Shown: in pieces, positions 7,735-16,479 of the stretch
Position numbering within the stretch: the first letter of the stretch is position 1
Layout of the letters: each line of letters opens with the position of its first letter
Assembly (NCBI GenBank): GCA_044356745.1
Contig: JBIKVP010000031.1
Location: 1 to 22,140, forward strand
Length of the DNA: 22,140 bases
Origin: JBIKVP01 sp044356745
GTDB taxonomy: Bacteria; Pseudomonadota; Alphaproteobacteria; Rhizobiales; Beijerinckiaceae
Direction of reading: 5' to 3'
Notes under the pieces: model-generated
What the model saw: only the letters and a program-made list of their open reading frames with translations
Databases searched by the model: none
Told to the model about the DNA's origin: nothing
Made by a program: the position numbers and the translations under genes

Positions 7735-8091
7735 TGTAAAAGTCATGATATCAGCGAATAAGCGCCCTTCTTTATCCTCCACTTCAATCAAAAATAAATC
7801 AGAATCAAAGTGAATTTCACGCGCAATTTTTTCTTCAACGCTTAAGCGATCACGCCAAATTTCATCAAATGCAGCGGTAAAGCATCGCTCTATGCCAACA
7901 TCATCATGCTTCATGATCAAATTTTGGGGTGCAGGTGCATAAAGCGCGATCTCATCACGACTGCGCTCTACAATAAGCCATATTGCACCCGCTTCAGGGG
8001 CTCCACGCCGTCGCAAAGTTGCCATTGCACCTTCATGCGCGACACGCCTTAAATAAGCTGCAACCCAAAAATCTGAGCGTAAACGTGTCAC
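7729..8091 (-). CDS. DUF1491 family protein
   Basis: This 120-residue soluble protein matches the pattern of DUF1491 (PF07372), a small alphaproteobacterial family of unknown role. It opens 'RLRSDFWVAAYLRR' and has 'RRRGAPEAGAIWLIV', a central 'LYAPAP' and a C-terminal 'DSDLFLIEVED' acidic strand. The start codon is GTG (8091), 9 bases after the stop of the peptidoglycan-binding gene, with AGGCGA in the junction as a probable ribosome site. It is the last gene of the kinase operon. In Rhizobiales this gene often neighbours the PG-binding protein, supporting a shared transcript, but a functional link is unproven. Confidence 0.85.
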   Translation of the reverse strand: MTRLRSDFWVAAYLRRVAHEGAMATLRRRGAPEAGAIWLIVERSRDEIALYAPAPQNLIMKHDDVGIERCFTAAFDEIWRDRLSVEEKIAREIHFDSDLFLIEVEDKEGRLFADIMTFTA

Positions 8092-8100
8092 AAAAGTCGC

Positions 8101-8781
8101 CTAATCAATTGGCAAACCAGATTGACTCGCCAAAACGCGACGCGTGGCGCCCAACACATCGCCAGTAACAGGCATTTTGCGATCTTTCTCAAACAGCTCA
8201 AGTGCCTGACGTGTCGTTACACCCATCACACCATCTGCTTTAATAGGGCCATAACCGAGACGATTAAGTGCTTTTTGTGCAGCAAGAACGCGCTGTGACG
8301 GTGCAAACGATTGATCTTGTGTCACTGCTACTTTCTGGATGAGTGAAGGTGGTGTTTGAGGTTGTGATGTAACACGCACAGGTGGCAAAACAGTTGCGAC
8401 AAGCGCTGTCATCTCACTCTCAGAACGTGTACTTGAATGTATCAAAGTTTGAGCGGAGGGTGATACTTTCAGATCACTCTCAGGGCGCTCAGGAGGCGTT
8501 GCAACAACCTTGATACTCTTTTCTTCGATGGGCGCAATATTGTCTGGAGAGGCGTTATCTTTTGTTTTAAGTGCGCTTTTTTTAATTGTTGTTTCTTGGA
8601 CAACAAATAGCGGTGCTGGATGTCTATTGGTTTGATTGATCGTAGCATTAAAAACGATCGCACCACCCAATGCTGTAACTGTCGCATAAAAAAGTGCGCG
8701 TTGCGGGTTTGCGTAAGCGGCTTGAACCATAACACTCAATCGTGACGGCGTGTGATTTATTAAAGATTTTTTCTTAGGCAT
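8101..8781 (-). CDS. Membrane-anchored peptidoglycan-binding protein
   Basis: The ATG at 8781 gives 226 residues. The N-terminus is basic (MPKKK), followed by a cytoplasmic stretch and one transmembrane helix around 'ALFYATVTALGGAIVF' (residues 30-45). A long, low-complexity, Ser/Pro/Thr-rich periplasmic linker comes next. The C-terminal PG_binding_1 domain (about residues 160-220) contains 'AAQKALNRLGYGPIKADGV' and 'TRQALELFEKD'. It probably tethers the inner membrane to the cell wall or senses it. Alternative starts are an ATG at 8799 and a TTG at 8817. The chosen one matches the 'MP[RK]KK' opening I associate with rhizobial homologues. It lies downstream of the histidine kinase gene in the same operon. 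Confidence 0.8.
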   Translation of the reverse strand: MPKKKSLINHTPSRLSVMVQAAYANPQRALFYATVTALGGAIVFNATINQTNRHPAPLFVVQETTIKKSALKTKDNASPDNIAPIEEKSIKVVATPPERPESDLKVSPSAQTLIHSSTRSESEMTALVATVLPPVRVTSQPQTPPSLIQKVAVTQDQSFAPSQRVLAAQKALNRLGYGPIKADGVMGVTTRQALELFEKDRKMPVTGDVLGATRRVLASQSGLPID

Positions 8782-8825
8782 GGAACTCACTTCACTCATA
8801 CTCTTATTAAGATACAAATTGCACT

Positions 8826-10757
8826 TTAAGCGCCTGTTGACTGGCTTGATCCAGATTTGCGCTTTTTACGCGATGGCGCAGAATGCAACCTATCTTCAGT
8901 CTGCTCCATTGCAACTTTGTCACTCTGATCTTCGGTGTTTTGTGTCATGACATCAACGTGTTGAGAAACCATTTTGATAATATTGGTTTGTGTGGCGGGT
9001 TTATGACGACAATCCATGGGTAGTGTAATAGTCACCTTTGTGCCTTTGCCTAACTCACTTTCAATATCAAAGTCACCATGATGGAGTCCCACCAAGCCCT
9101 TCACTACAGATACTCCTAGCCCTGTTCCCTCATAAGGGCGATCGTAGGATGAGCGCACTTGAAAGAATGGATCTCCAATACGCTGGAGATCATCTTTTGC
9201 AATACCAATACCCGTATCTTCAACAATAATTTTGATTCCGCCCAACATTGGCAAAAGCTTCAAGGTCACTGTCCCCCCTTGACTGGTAAACTTAACCGCA
9301 TTGGATAACACGTTGAGAATGACCTGTTTGAGCGCGCGCTTATCGGCAATAATATCTTGCACGCCCTCATCTACCTCTCGGACGAGCTTAAAATTACCCT
9401 GATCCGCTTTAATTTGAATGATATCACAACTCTCATTTAACAAGCGCGCAGGATTGACTGTATCGTAATTCAGATCAAAATTACCCGTATCAATTTTAGA
9501 AATATCAAGCAGAGTATTCACAATCTCAAGTAAATGATATCCTGATGTATGGATGATTTTAGCATAATCAAGACGTCGTGCATCATCAAGTCCACTCATT
9601 TCAGGCGTTGCTAAAATTTCTGAAAATCCGATGATTGCGTTAAGCGGGGTTCTAAGCTCGTGGCTTACTGTTGCGAGAAACTTTCCTTTAAGATCACTCG
9701 CTTTTTCTGCTTCAAGCGTTGCCTCTTCCAACTCACGTTCATAACGCTTGTGGGCTGTTATATCCGTCATAGTACATACGACACTGCAATTAGCGTGAGG
9801 CGTTTTAAGCGCTTGAGCTGTCATTTCCACCCACAAAACGCGTGCATGATCTCCGTAATGCTGTTCTGTATCATCCACGAATCCTGATGTCAGACGCATT
9901 TCAATCCTAATTGGGCGCTGTAAACGCTTTGCGTCTGATAGTGCTTTGAGAAACGTCGGACGATCTGTGACATGCAATCGCTCAAAAAGACCTTTTCCTA
10001 GTAAGGCGCGCGGATCAAGTCCTAAAAGTGTCAGTGAGGAAGCACTGGCGAACACGACCTGCCCTGTATCGTCGTGGGCTGTGATTGTATCATTGATCGC
10101 GTGAAAAATAGCGTCTTCATATCCCGCTTTACCTGATAAGCGATATGACAATAACTCCATTTTACGGCTTAATGCCGAACCAACGGCAGCAATATGTGCG
10201 AGAACACCGAGAATAAGAAGCGGTAAAATTCCCGCAGTAGAAGCCATTCCATGGTGACTCACGTAACCTGCACCATCAAGTAGAGCAAGACATGTAAAAC
10301 CAGATAATGATGCGACAACAGAGAAACGCAGTGTGCGCGCCGACGCTAAAAACAGTGCTTCAAGGGGTATAATGGCAAACCAGATGACAACAGGTGAAAA
10401 TATACCACCGTACATCGCACCAAATGTGACAGTTGTCGCAGCAAGTGCAAGCGATGACACTGCAATCGTCCAGTCTTCACGACCTGTCGCGGAAAGGACA
10501 AATGTGGAAACAAGCGGCATCAAAAGCCATAAAAATGCCAGTGCTTCTAGTGAAGAGGGCTTGCCATAAATACTCAAATAAATCGGCAAACTTGCAAGCG
10601 TTAAAGCGCCAATCAAGAGACGCGACATCATATACTGAATGTGATTTGCACGTGTCTCAGATTCTGTCACTGAGGGATGAACAAGCATCGCCACACGCTC
10701 TTCAAAAATGGAAGATTTCGTTGAAACAGGTGGTATCTGTCGCTCTAACATACGCAT
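8826..10757 (-). CDS. PAS-domain sensor histidine kinase, DivJ-like
   Basis: This 643-residue inner-membrane kinase has six predicted transmembrane helices within about residues 42-195, a PAS domain (about 213-335, with 'GLFERLHVTDRPTFLKAL'), and a short coiled coil. The HisKA domain has phospho-acceptor His366 in FLATVSHELRTPLNAIIGF. The HATPase domain has N-box NVLSNAVKF, DTGIGIA and a GTGLG box. There is no receiver domain, so it must pass phosphate to a separate protein. The topology and PAS sequence match DivJ, which phosphorylates DivK in the alphaproteobacterial cell-cycle circuit; DivJ identity is inference. About 60 residues after the HATPase domain form a disordered tail ending in a basic RKKRKSG cluster. 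A CtrA-like site upstream fits the proposal. Genes for a PG-binding protein and DUF1491 follow. Confidence 0.85.
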   Translation of the reverse strand: MRMLERQIPPVSTKSSIFEERVAMLVHPSVTESETRANHIQYMMSRLLIGALTLASLPIYLSIYGKPSSLEALAFLWLLMPLVSTFVLSATGREDWTIAVSSLALAATTVTFGAMYGGIFSPVVIWFAIIPLEALFLASARTLRFSVVASLSGFTCLALLDGAGYVSHHGMASTAGILPLLILGVLAHIAAVGSALSRKMELLSYRLSGKAGYEDAIFHAINDTITAHDDTGQVVFASASSLTLLGLDPRALLGKGLFERLHVTDRPTFLKALSDAKRLQRPIRIEMRLTSGFVDDTEQHYGDHARVLWVEMTAQALKTPHANCSVVCTMTDITAHKRYERELEEATLEAEKASDLKGKFLATVSHELRTPLNAIIGFSEILATPEMSGLDDARRLDYAKIIHTSGYHLLEIVNTLLDISKIDTGNFDLNYDTVNPARLLNESCDIIQIKADQGNFKLVREVDEGVQDIIADKRALKQVILNVLSNAVKFTSQGGTVTLKLLPMLGGIKIIVEDTGIGIAKDDLQRIGDPFFQVRSSYDRPYEGTGLGVSVVKGLVGLHHGDFDIESELGKGTKVTITLPMDCRHKPATQTNIIKMVSQHVDVMTQNTEDQSDKVAMEQTEDRLHSAPSRKKRKSGSSQSTGA

Positions 10758-10833
10758 ACTTTACTCACACACTGACTATCATCTCACGGTAAGATTCGTG
10801 ATTGCCATAATGTGCAAGTGTGCCAAATAGACT

Positions 10834-10848
10834 TTAAGCCAACGTTAA
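10834..10848. promoter_or_regulatory. Candidate CtrA-binding site (TTAA-N7-TTAA)
   Basis: TTAA at 10834-10837 and TTAA at 10845-10848 are separated by exactly 7 bases, the spacing recognised by the cell-cycle regulator CtrA. The only departure from the full motif is A instead of C after the second half. It lies 77 bases before the kinase start in the 222-base space between two divergent genes. The rest of this space is AT-rich; I see no clear hairpin or riboswitch in it. Confidence 0.35.
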
Positions 10849-10979
10849 AACCCACGCCATCACGCTCAAAGAAACAACTTATCAATGATAAAATCTTGTT
10901 TTCTTGGTTTATCGTAAATGAAATGTAATTTTTTGACCCTCTTACGATTTGTTGAGAGAGTATGTTTTAAAATGAAAAA

Positions 10980-11291
10980 ATGGGTAGATTGTCAAAAGCT
11001 ATATTTTTTATTGGGGTCATATATGCGCTCTCACCTGAGCGCACGCCCTCAACGTGGCTAGGTGAACACAACAGTGCAATTCCTTCACCTCAGGAAACCG
11101 TGCGCCAACTTGAACAGGTCTCGCGAGCACTTAAACAGCAACACAATGTAACATCTCAATCAAACGACACCCGCAGCATCCTTGAAAGCATCACAATGCT
11201 CTTAAGCAATATGCCTAACAATTTATGGGGATCATCACCCTCAACCGTCACGCACCAGCGCAATACAAATACCGAGAAAAATAAGCCTTAA
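10980..11291 (+). CDS. Small protein with N-terminal membrane segment, unknown
   Basis: This 103-residue protein opens MGRLSKAIFFIGVIYALSP, a short positively charged n-region plus one hydrophobic segment (residues 6-18), suggesting a membrane anchor or a poor signal peptide. The remainder is hydrophilic, Gln/Ser/Thr/Asn-rich, has no cysteine, and includes a helical 'TVRQLEQVSRALKQQH'. The ribosome site is weak: GAGAGAG lies about 20 bases upstream, too far, so the start is uncertain. The opening loosely resembles DUF5330 proteins of Rhizobiales, but the later motifs are not evident. It is divergent from the kinase and convergent with the PepSY gene (9 bases between stops). Confidence 0.5.
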   Translation: MGRLSKAIFFIGVIYALSPERTPSTWLGEHNSAIPSPQETVRQLEQVSRALKQQHNVTSQSNDTRSILESITMLLSNMPNNLWGSSPSTVTHQRNTNTEKNKP

Positions 11292-11300
11292 ATGCAAACT

Positions 11301-12866
11301 CTATTCCGCTGCTGTCGGATGGGCATAATGTGGTGCAGGTTTTAAACGGCGGCGCTGTCTTTGTTTCCACAACATCATAAAACCGAACACTGTTGAAAAG
11401 CTCGCCAATAAAATGGAAGTCACAATGACACCGTCTTGCACAGTTGAGCCGAAAGGACGCAAAAAATTCCACTTGTGAAGCAAACTAAAAGATAATCCCT
11501 CTAAACGCTCCCAGCGCGTAGCCTGATCAACTAATAAATTAGCGCCACTATCAATGAACAGAACGCGCCCTTTGTCATCATTCAGGCTTACTTTCCAGAC
11601 TGGAAGTCGCTTATTGCGGAAATCATAATCAGGGCCAAAGCGCGCAATTTGCTCAATGCTCATAATGTCATCCGCATTTGCACCGCCTAACGTGATTGCC
11701 AAGTGGCGTGCCATTGTCACATCGTAATTATGACGTGGCGCACCAGTAACGGCATCGTAATAGACCACCTCGCCGCGATTAGCCTTGCCAGCAAAGCGCT
11801 GATCCCGTGTCACAGGCGCGTGATGCGCATGTTCGCCACCGCCTGAAGGGGCAACCTCTGGCATTGCTTCAGGTGCTGGGCGTTCCACACGAATGAGTAG
11901 GCCATCACTGCCCTTAATGAACGATAGCGCATTTGCCGCGCCTGATCCTGCAGCTTGAAACCAAAGGTTTGAGGGGGCATTGAGCGCAGAGGACAAGTCC
12001 ATCACGCTACCTTCACGCATCCCGCGCGTGTTCTCGCCCAAGCGATATTGCAAAAGGTGATAGAAGCCGCTTGCTGAAAATAAAAAGATCGGTAGCCATA
12101 CAATGTAGGCAATGCGTCGATGCCAACGTCTTTGACCATCGGGAATTTGGCGACGTTTGAAGCTTAAAATCATAGCAATGCCCGTGACAGACATGCCAAC
12201 GAGAGCAATCATAAAGCCACTCATCAGAATAATTTGTGCACTTTCAAATCGCTCAAGCCATGTCCAAGAGTGTAATGCCTGAAAAATAGCCTGAAGCGTA
12301 TGACGATTGCCATTATGCTGAGCGGCGAGGGTATTCAGTTCTGTATAGATAAACGCGCGGCGTTTGTCAGGCGAGTCAAATTCAATGCGCCAGACAGGAA
12401 GCAATCGGTTGACCCAAGGATAATCATCATCAAACGCCGTTTGGAGGGTCACATGAGACAGGGAAGCATCTTTGAGACCCGTGTAATAGCGTGCCAGCCA
12501 AATGGCATGTTCTTTATCGCGCTGCTCTAACTCTTGCCCAGTTTTCATTGAAAAATAGCGGCGTGGCGAGTCTTTGGATTGTGTCACTTGCAACACAGCA
12601 CCATCAAACGATGGGGAAACGCGAACCAGCAATGCTTGAGACAAATGATGCTCTTTGAGAATATCAATCGGCGATTTTAATTGCGGCAAATCCGCGCTGA
12701 GACGGGGTGGAAAAAATTTTGCCTGTTCAGGCCCTGTCCAACTCATTATCGGATGGGTTAAACCTGATAATCCCCATACCAATAGGGCAATGCCCCCTAT
12801 CCATCCAAACGTCAGATGAATATTGCGGCTATGACGAGTCCAAAATACACGCGAAAAAAGAGACAT
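11301..12866 (-). CDS. PepSY-type inner-membrane protein of the metal-uptake cluster
   Basis: This 521-residue protein has the layout of PepSY_TM/PiuB-like proteins found beside TonB-dependent receptors. TM1 is at about 19-41, a periplasmic PepSY-like domain at about 60-200, a central pair of helices at 209-234 and 251-272, a second periplasmic PepSY-like domain at about 300-450, and the last helix at 478-500. Conserved histidines lie at membrane edges (His38, His199, His270). A His cluster (His346, His348, His349) in a Gly-rich loop of the second periplasmic part could bind metal. Family members are linked to ferric-siderophore reduction or copper handling; which applies here is inferred only from context. 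It starts 13 bases after the TonB-like gene with AGAGGA as ribosome site, and is the last gene of the cluster. Confidence 0.85.
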   Translation of the reverse strand: MSLFSRVFWTRHSRNIHLTFGWIGGIALLVWGLSGLTHPIMSWTGPEQAKFFPPRLSADLPQLKSPIDILKEHHLSQALLVRVSPSFDGAVLQVTQSKDSPRRYFSMKTGQELEQRDKEHAIWLARYYTGLKDASLSHVTLQTAFDDDYPWVNRLLPVWRIEFDSPDKRRAFIYTELNTLAAQHNGNRHTLQAIFQALHSWTWLERFESAQIILMSGFMIALVGMSVTGIAMILSFKRRQIPDGQRRWHRRIAYIVWLPIFLFSASGFYHLLQYRLGENTRGMREGSVMDLSSALNAPSNLWFQAAGSGAANALSFIKGSDGLLIRVERPAPEAMPEVAPSGGGEHAHHAPVTRDQRFAGKANRGEVVYYDAVTGAPRHNYDVTMARHLAITLGGANADDIMSIEQIARFGPDYDFRNKRLPVWKVSLNDDKGRVLFIDSGANLLVDQATRWERLEGLSFSLLHKWNFLRPFGSTVQDGVIVTSILLASFSTVFGFMMLWKQRQRRRLKPAPHYAHPTAAE

Positions 12867-12879
12867 CAGAATTTTTCCT

Positions 12880-13995
12880 CTAGCGAATACGAATTGTTAC
12901 GGATCCCGAAAAAGATCCTGAAGGAGGCGATGGAAAAGACGATGACGCAATCATTGAGCGAAGAGCGCGATCCGCTTGCGTATCCCCTGTTGACCCGCCA
13001 ATCGTGTGACTGGCAAGGCGTCCAGAACCGTTAATCACAAAACGCACACTGACACTTCCATTCACATCTTCAAGCCCAAGGCTGTTGGCACGACCTTGCA
13101 AAATCGCACGAACTTTCGCGCCATAAGCCGCTTCTGAACTGCTTCCTCTTCCCTGCCCTGTTCCTTGCGATTGAGAAGCAGCGCGTGACGCACCCACTTC
13201 AGAGCGCGCCGCTTCACGGGCTTGACGTTGTTTGTCTGCTTGCTTGCGCCTCGCTTCACGGCGCTCCTGCTCGCGCTCACGCTGTTCACGCTGCTTCTTG
13301 AGATCAACAGGCGGTTTTTTGACTTCAGGTTGAGGTTTTACAACGGGAGTTGTCGGTTTTACTGGCACGGCCTGAACTGGTTTTGGTTGTGCAATCTCAA
13401 CGTCAGAGGCTTTCGCAACAAGCACGTCTGAAGGATTGAGCGTCATAACCGCTGCCTCAACAGGCGCTGGAATTTCAGCTGGAACATCCACCACAACAGG
13501 GGCAGGTTCAGGCAGGGGCAATTCTGGCTCTGAAGGCGCCGCCTGCGCCTGCGCTGAAGGCGCATCTTCCATAAACTCGACTGCTATCTCCTGATACTGG
13601 GGTGTTTCAAGAGGCTGTGGCATCGCCACGAAGAGCGCAATAAACAGCACAAGGTGCGCAAAAAAAGCACCTAATAGGAAATACACATCACGACTAGCGT
13701 GCTTAGAGATGACACCAAGTCGCAAAGACAATAACAAAGGCTCAATCCGCCATAACTCATCATCTGAGGGTGGCGATTGATCGGTAATGTGCTTACGTGT
13801 AACGACAGGCCAACAGGTGTCCGTCATATCATGGGCATCATCATCACGGCATAAAATCACACCAGACAAGCACCAATCATCGGGAATATTAAACCTGACA
13901 GGATCTTGAGAGCGCAACACACGATCAGCCAGTAACCCTTGCGGTGGCAAGGAGGATAACGGCGATAATGCGGAAAAATGAAGGTTCCCAGTCAT
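12880..13995 (-). CDS. TonB-family energy transducer with long cytoplasmic N-terminus
   Basis: This 371-residue protein, counted from the ATG at 13995, has one transmembrane helix ('DVYFLLGAFFAHLVLFIAL', about 104-124). A Pro/Glu/Ala-rich periplasmic spacer follows, then a Lys/Arg/Gln-rich segment, and a C-terminal TonB domain of about 80 residues ('VSVRFVINGSGRL', 'QADRALRSM', 'SVTIRIR') that would contact the receptor's TonB box. About 104 residues precede the helix, whereas a typical TonB has a short cytoplasmic stub; they include three cysteines and 'DPVRFNIPDDWCLSG'. AAGAG lies 8 bases before ATG 13995 and overlaps the alternative GTG at 14004, so 13995 is preferred. No exbB or exbD is in the window. 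It sits between the receptor and PepSY genes. Confidence 0.85.
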   Translation of the reverse strand: MTGNLHFSALSPLSSLPPQGLLADRVLRSQDPVRFNIPDDWCLSGVILCRDDDAHDMTDTCWPVVTRKHITDQSPPSDDELWRIEPLLLSLRLGVISKHASRDVYFLLGAFFAHLVLFIALFVAMPQPLETPQYQEIAVEFMEDAPSAQAQAAPSEPELPLPEPAPVVVDVPAEIPAPVEAAVMTLNPSDVLVAKASDVEIAQPKPVQAVPVKPTTPVVKPQPEVKKPPVDLKKQREQREREQERREARRKQADKQRQAREAARSEVGASRAASQSQGTGQGRGSSSEAAYGAKVRAILQGRANSLGLEDVNGSVSVRFVINGSGRLASHTIGGSTGDTQADRALRSMIASSSFPSPPSGSFSGSVTIRIR

Positions 13996-14029
13996 GTTAA
14001 ACACTCTTTACACATCTTTATATTCAAGG

Positions 14030-14050
14030 ATGCGTCAGGTTGAGACGCAT
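14030..14050 (-). other. Intercistronic hairpin between receptor and tonB-like genes
   Basis: A perfect 7-bp stem ATGCGTC (14030-14036) / GACGCAT (14044-14050) with a 7-base loop lies in the 102-base gap. No T-run follows on either strand, so it looks like an RNA processing or stability element, or a weak attenuator, not a full terminator. Confidence 0.5.
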
Positions 14051-14097
14051 TCCTGAGATTAAAGACACAGCACGCAAAGCATGTGCCATGTCGTGAT

Positions 14098-16182
14098 TTA
14101 AAACTTTTTGCTGATACCGCCATAAATGGTGCGCCCATTTCCAGGGGTATAAAGCGCTGAATTAATGTTTGCTGTGCCTGTCACACTGGTGCTGGAAATG
14201 TATTTCTCGTCCGTGAGATTGCGGGCATCGACAAACACCGAGAGGCCATTGCTCCAGTCATATCCTGCTTTAAAACCAAGCAAGGCGTATGACTTTGTTT
14301 TAAGGTTAGCTGTATTGGCATTATCGACAAAATAACCTTGCGGCACCCATTCAAGATTAGGGCCAATATAAAAACCACCTTGATTTTTATACATCAGCTC
14401 CGCACGAATAAAATGCTCGGGTGCACCCGGAATTTTATTATCTCCATACAGGCGATCCCCATCGAAATGAAAGTCGCTGTAGGTATAAGCCGCATTGAGC
14501 CAAAGCTTATGCGTTGGATCAACCTTGCCCACATATTTCAGCACGTTAAACCCAAATCCTAGCTCTAAACCCTGATGCACTGTTTTATCGGCATTACGCA
14601 CCTGAGAGACACCGCCGCCCAGATCCTCAAACTGGAATTCATCTTTGAGCATGGAGCGATAGAGTGCGACATCCCAGCGTATGTCATCATAACGACCGCG
14701 CGTGCCCACCTCAACCGTCCACGCTTTTTGCGCAGAAATCGCCACAGGATTAGCTGGAGCAAAGTTAGGCCCTACTTCTGAAAAAGGCGGTGCTTCAAAG
14801 CTTTTGGTGACATTGGCAAAAACTTGCGTGTTTTTATCCACTTCATAAAGCAAACCAACTTTGGGATTGAGATCCTCAAAGTTTTTCGCACCATTGGTTA
14901 CACCAAAGCGCCCTTGCTGTTCACGCTCAGCATAAGCTGCTTGCAAGCCTGTAACCAAGGCAATTTTAGGCAAGAAGAAATATTGATATTCCGCAAAGGC
15001 TTCTAAATTGAGGGCATATTGCGTGCCAAAAGCGGTTGGCAAACCACGATTTCCGCCAACATTGACGAACTGCTTAACCGCTGTTGTGCCCCCCCCAATA
15101 TTTGTACCGACAATAAGGCGCCCCTTGTTGCCCCATAAAAGATGCTCGTTTGTTAATGAACCAAACGCGCCGTAATCAAGGTTATTGTAATCAATCACTT
15201 GGAAAATCGGATGATAGAGATGTTTCCCCGCGATATACCCACCAAAATCAATCTGTGTATTATCGAGCTTGATCGTTGTTTTATTGGCGATGCGTGTTGA
15301 TTCAATATTACGCTGATAGTTATTCGCAAGATTGGCAGGAGTAGTAAGCTTGGGTGTTGTTAATGCCTGAAAGCGCGTCAGGTTTCCTGGCAATTGCAAA
15401 TCTAAGTCGTTGAGATTAATATAAAACCGCGTTTCAACCTGATCATTGAAGCGATAGCCTACATTCGCGCTCAGGCGACGGTTGGTTTGTTCATTTTGCT
15501 GCCGCCATCCATCGCTTTTCTGATAGCTGGTTGACAGATAATAATCCCAGTTTCCAACGACACCACCCGTACCAGCATGGGCACGAAAATAACCGTCTGA
15601 TCCCACTTCAACACGGCCAAAATAAGGTGACGACACATCGCGCCCTGTTGGTGAAGCAATATAAATTGCGCCCCCTAAATAAGACGATCCCCAGCGCAGC
15701 GCATTCCCGCCACGATAAACTTCAGTGTAAAGAATGGAGAGCGGATCAATTTCTTGAAAATCCCCTGCCCCATCGGCTGTGTTAAGCGGAATGCCGTCAA
15801 CGAGAAGCCGCACACCTCTTAAGTGAAAGTTGCGTGATAATCCCGATCCACGGATCGACAAACGCGCGTCTTCCCCCGCTTTAGGTTGAATAAACACGCC
15901 TGGCACATAATCAAGCACATCTTTAAGCGTGGTAACGGTTACGCCCTTGGTGTCTTCGGCTGTTACGACACTGACCGCACCAGGCGTGCGATTCACAACC
16001 TCGCGTGCATTGTTGATCGTTGCTTCAGCACCTGTCGCCACACGCTGACCATCAATCGTAATATCTTCAAGAACCACAGGCCCCTGCTGCGCATGTACGG
16101 CAAGAGGTGACATGAGAATGGTCGATGAAAGCAACACCGCCATGATGGGGCGCTTTCTGAGAGTAGATAGTAAATAAGACAT
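14098..16182 (-). CDS. TonB-dependent outer-membrane receptor (probable metal uptake)
   Basis: The ATG at 16182 gives 694 residues and opens directly on a signal peptide (MSYLLSTLRKRPIMAVLLSS, cleavage after AHA at about 31). A TonB-box-like DITID lies at 40-44. The plug domain (about 60-175) has 'VVTAEDTKGVTVTTLKDVL', YVPGVFIQ, SIRGSGLSRNFHLRG and 'LLVDGIPLN'. The rest is a 22-strand-type barrel ending in the outer-membrane signature GGISKKF with terminal Phe. The frame extends to 16257, but that adds a non-signal extension; GGTGA 5 bases before 16182 supports the choice. The plug sequence resembles FecA/OprC-like receptors. Together with the upstream DUF2946 gene, copper or a copper complex is the best substrate guess, with an iron chelate as the alternative. 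Confidence 0.92.
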   Translation of the reverse strand: MSYLLSTLRKRPIMAVLLSSTILMSPLAVHAQQGPVVLEDITIDGQRVATGAEATINNAREVVNRTPGAVSVVTAEDTKGVTVTTLKDVLDYVPGVFIQPKAGEDARLSIRGSGLSRNFHLRGVRLLVDGIPLNTADGAGDFQEIDPLSILYTEVYRGGNALRWGSSYLGGAIYIASPTGRDVSSPYFGRVEVGSDGYFRAHAGTGGVVGNWDYYLSTSYQKSDGWRQQNEQTNRRLSANVGYRFNDQVETRFYINLNDLDLQLPGNLTRFQALTTPKLTTPANLANNYQRNIESTRIANKTTIKLDNTQIDFGGYIAGKHLYHPIFQVIDYNNLDYGAFGSLTNEHLLWGNKGRLIVGTNIGGGTTAVKQFVNVGGNRGLPTAFGTQYALNLEAFAEYQYFFLPKIALVTGLQAAYAEREQQGRFGVTNGAKNFEDLNPKVGLLYEVDKNTQVFANVTKSFEAPPFSEVGPNFAPANPVAISAQKAWTVEVGTRGRYDDIRWDVALYRSMLKDEFQFEDLGGGVSQVRNADKTVHQGLELGFGFNVLKYVGKVDPTHKLWLNAAYTYSDFHFDGDRLYGDNKIPGAPEHFIRAELMYKNQGGFYIGPNLEWVPQGYFVDNANTANLKTKSYALLGFKAGYDWSNGLSVFVDARNLTDEKYISSTSVTGTANINSALYTPGNGRTIYGGISKKF

Positions 16183-16479
16183 TATATCACCATAAAAACG
16201 AGCAAAATCATGCACATAGCGTGCTAATCTGCTCTGAAAGAGAGAAGGACAAAGCAACCAAAAGCGCGCCTTAAACGCACGGTATTTTTTGATGAAGCCG
16301 CAGTCATGTCGCGGCTAGCGCTATAGCAATATCAAGCGCATTCAATAAAAGGATGTGGGCTCTTTAAATGAGTGCCATCCCGTATTGATCATTTTGCTAA
16401 GCTGTTACTGGCATCAAGCCATACACATAACTTTATAATATGATCTGAAACGGGCAGCTAAAACCCAAACACCACTTTT
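16183..16479 (-). other. Leader between DUF2946 and the receptor gene, with hairpin
   Basis: This 297-base space has no convincing gene. It contains a perfect 6-bp GC-rich hairpin AGCCGC (16296-16301) / GCGGCT (16311-16316) with a 9-base loop. On the coding (minus) strand it is followed by an A-run, not a T-run, so it is not an intrinsic terminator. I looked for the cobalamin-riboswitch B12-box pattern and did not find it. If the DUF2946 reading frame controls the receptor by coupling translation to termination, the elements should lie here. Confidence 0.4.

Noticed and set aside
16183..16479. Cobalamin riboswitch before the TonB-dependent receptor
   Set aside because: The conserved B12-box pattern was not found on the coding strand, and the upstream DUF2946 gene gives a better regulatory explanation.
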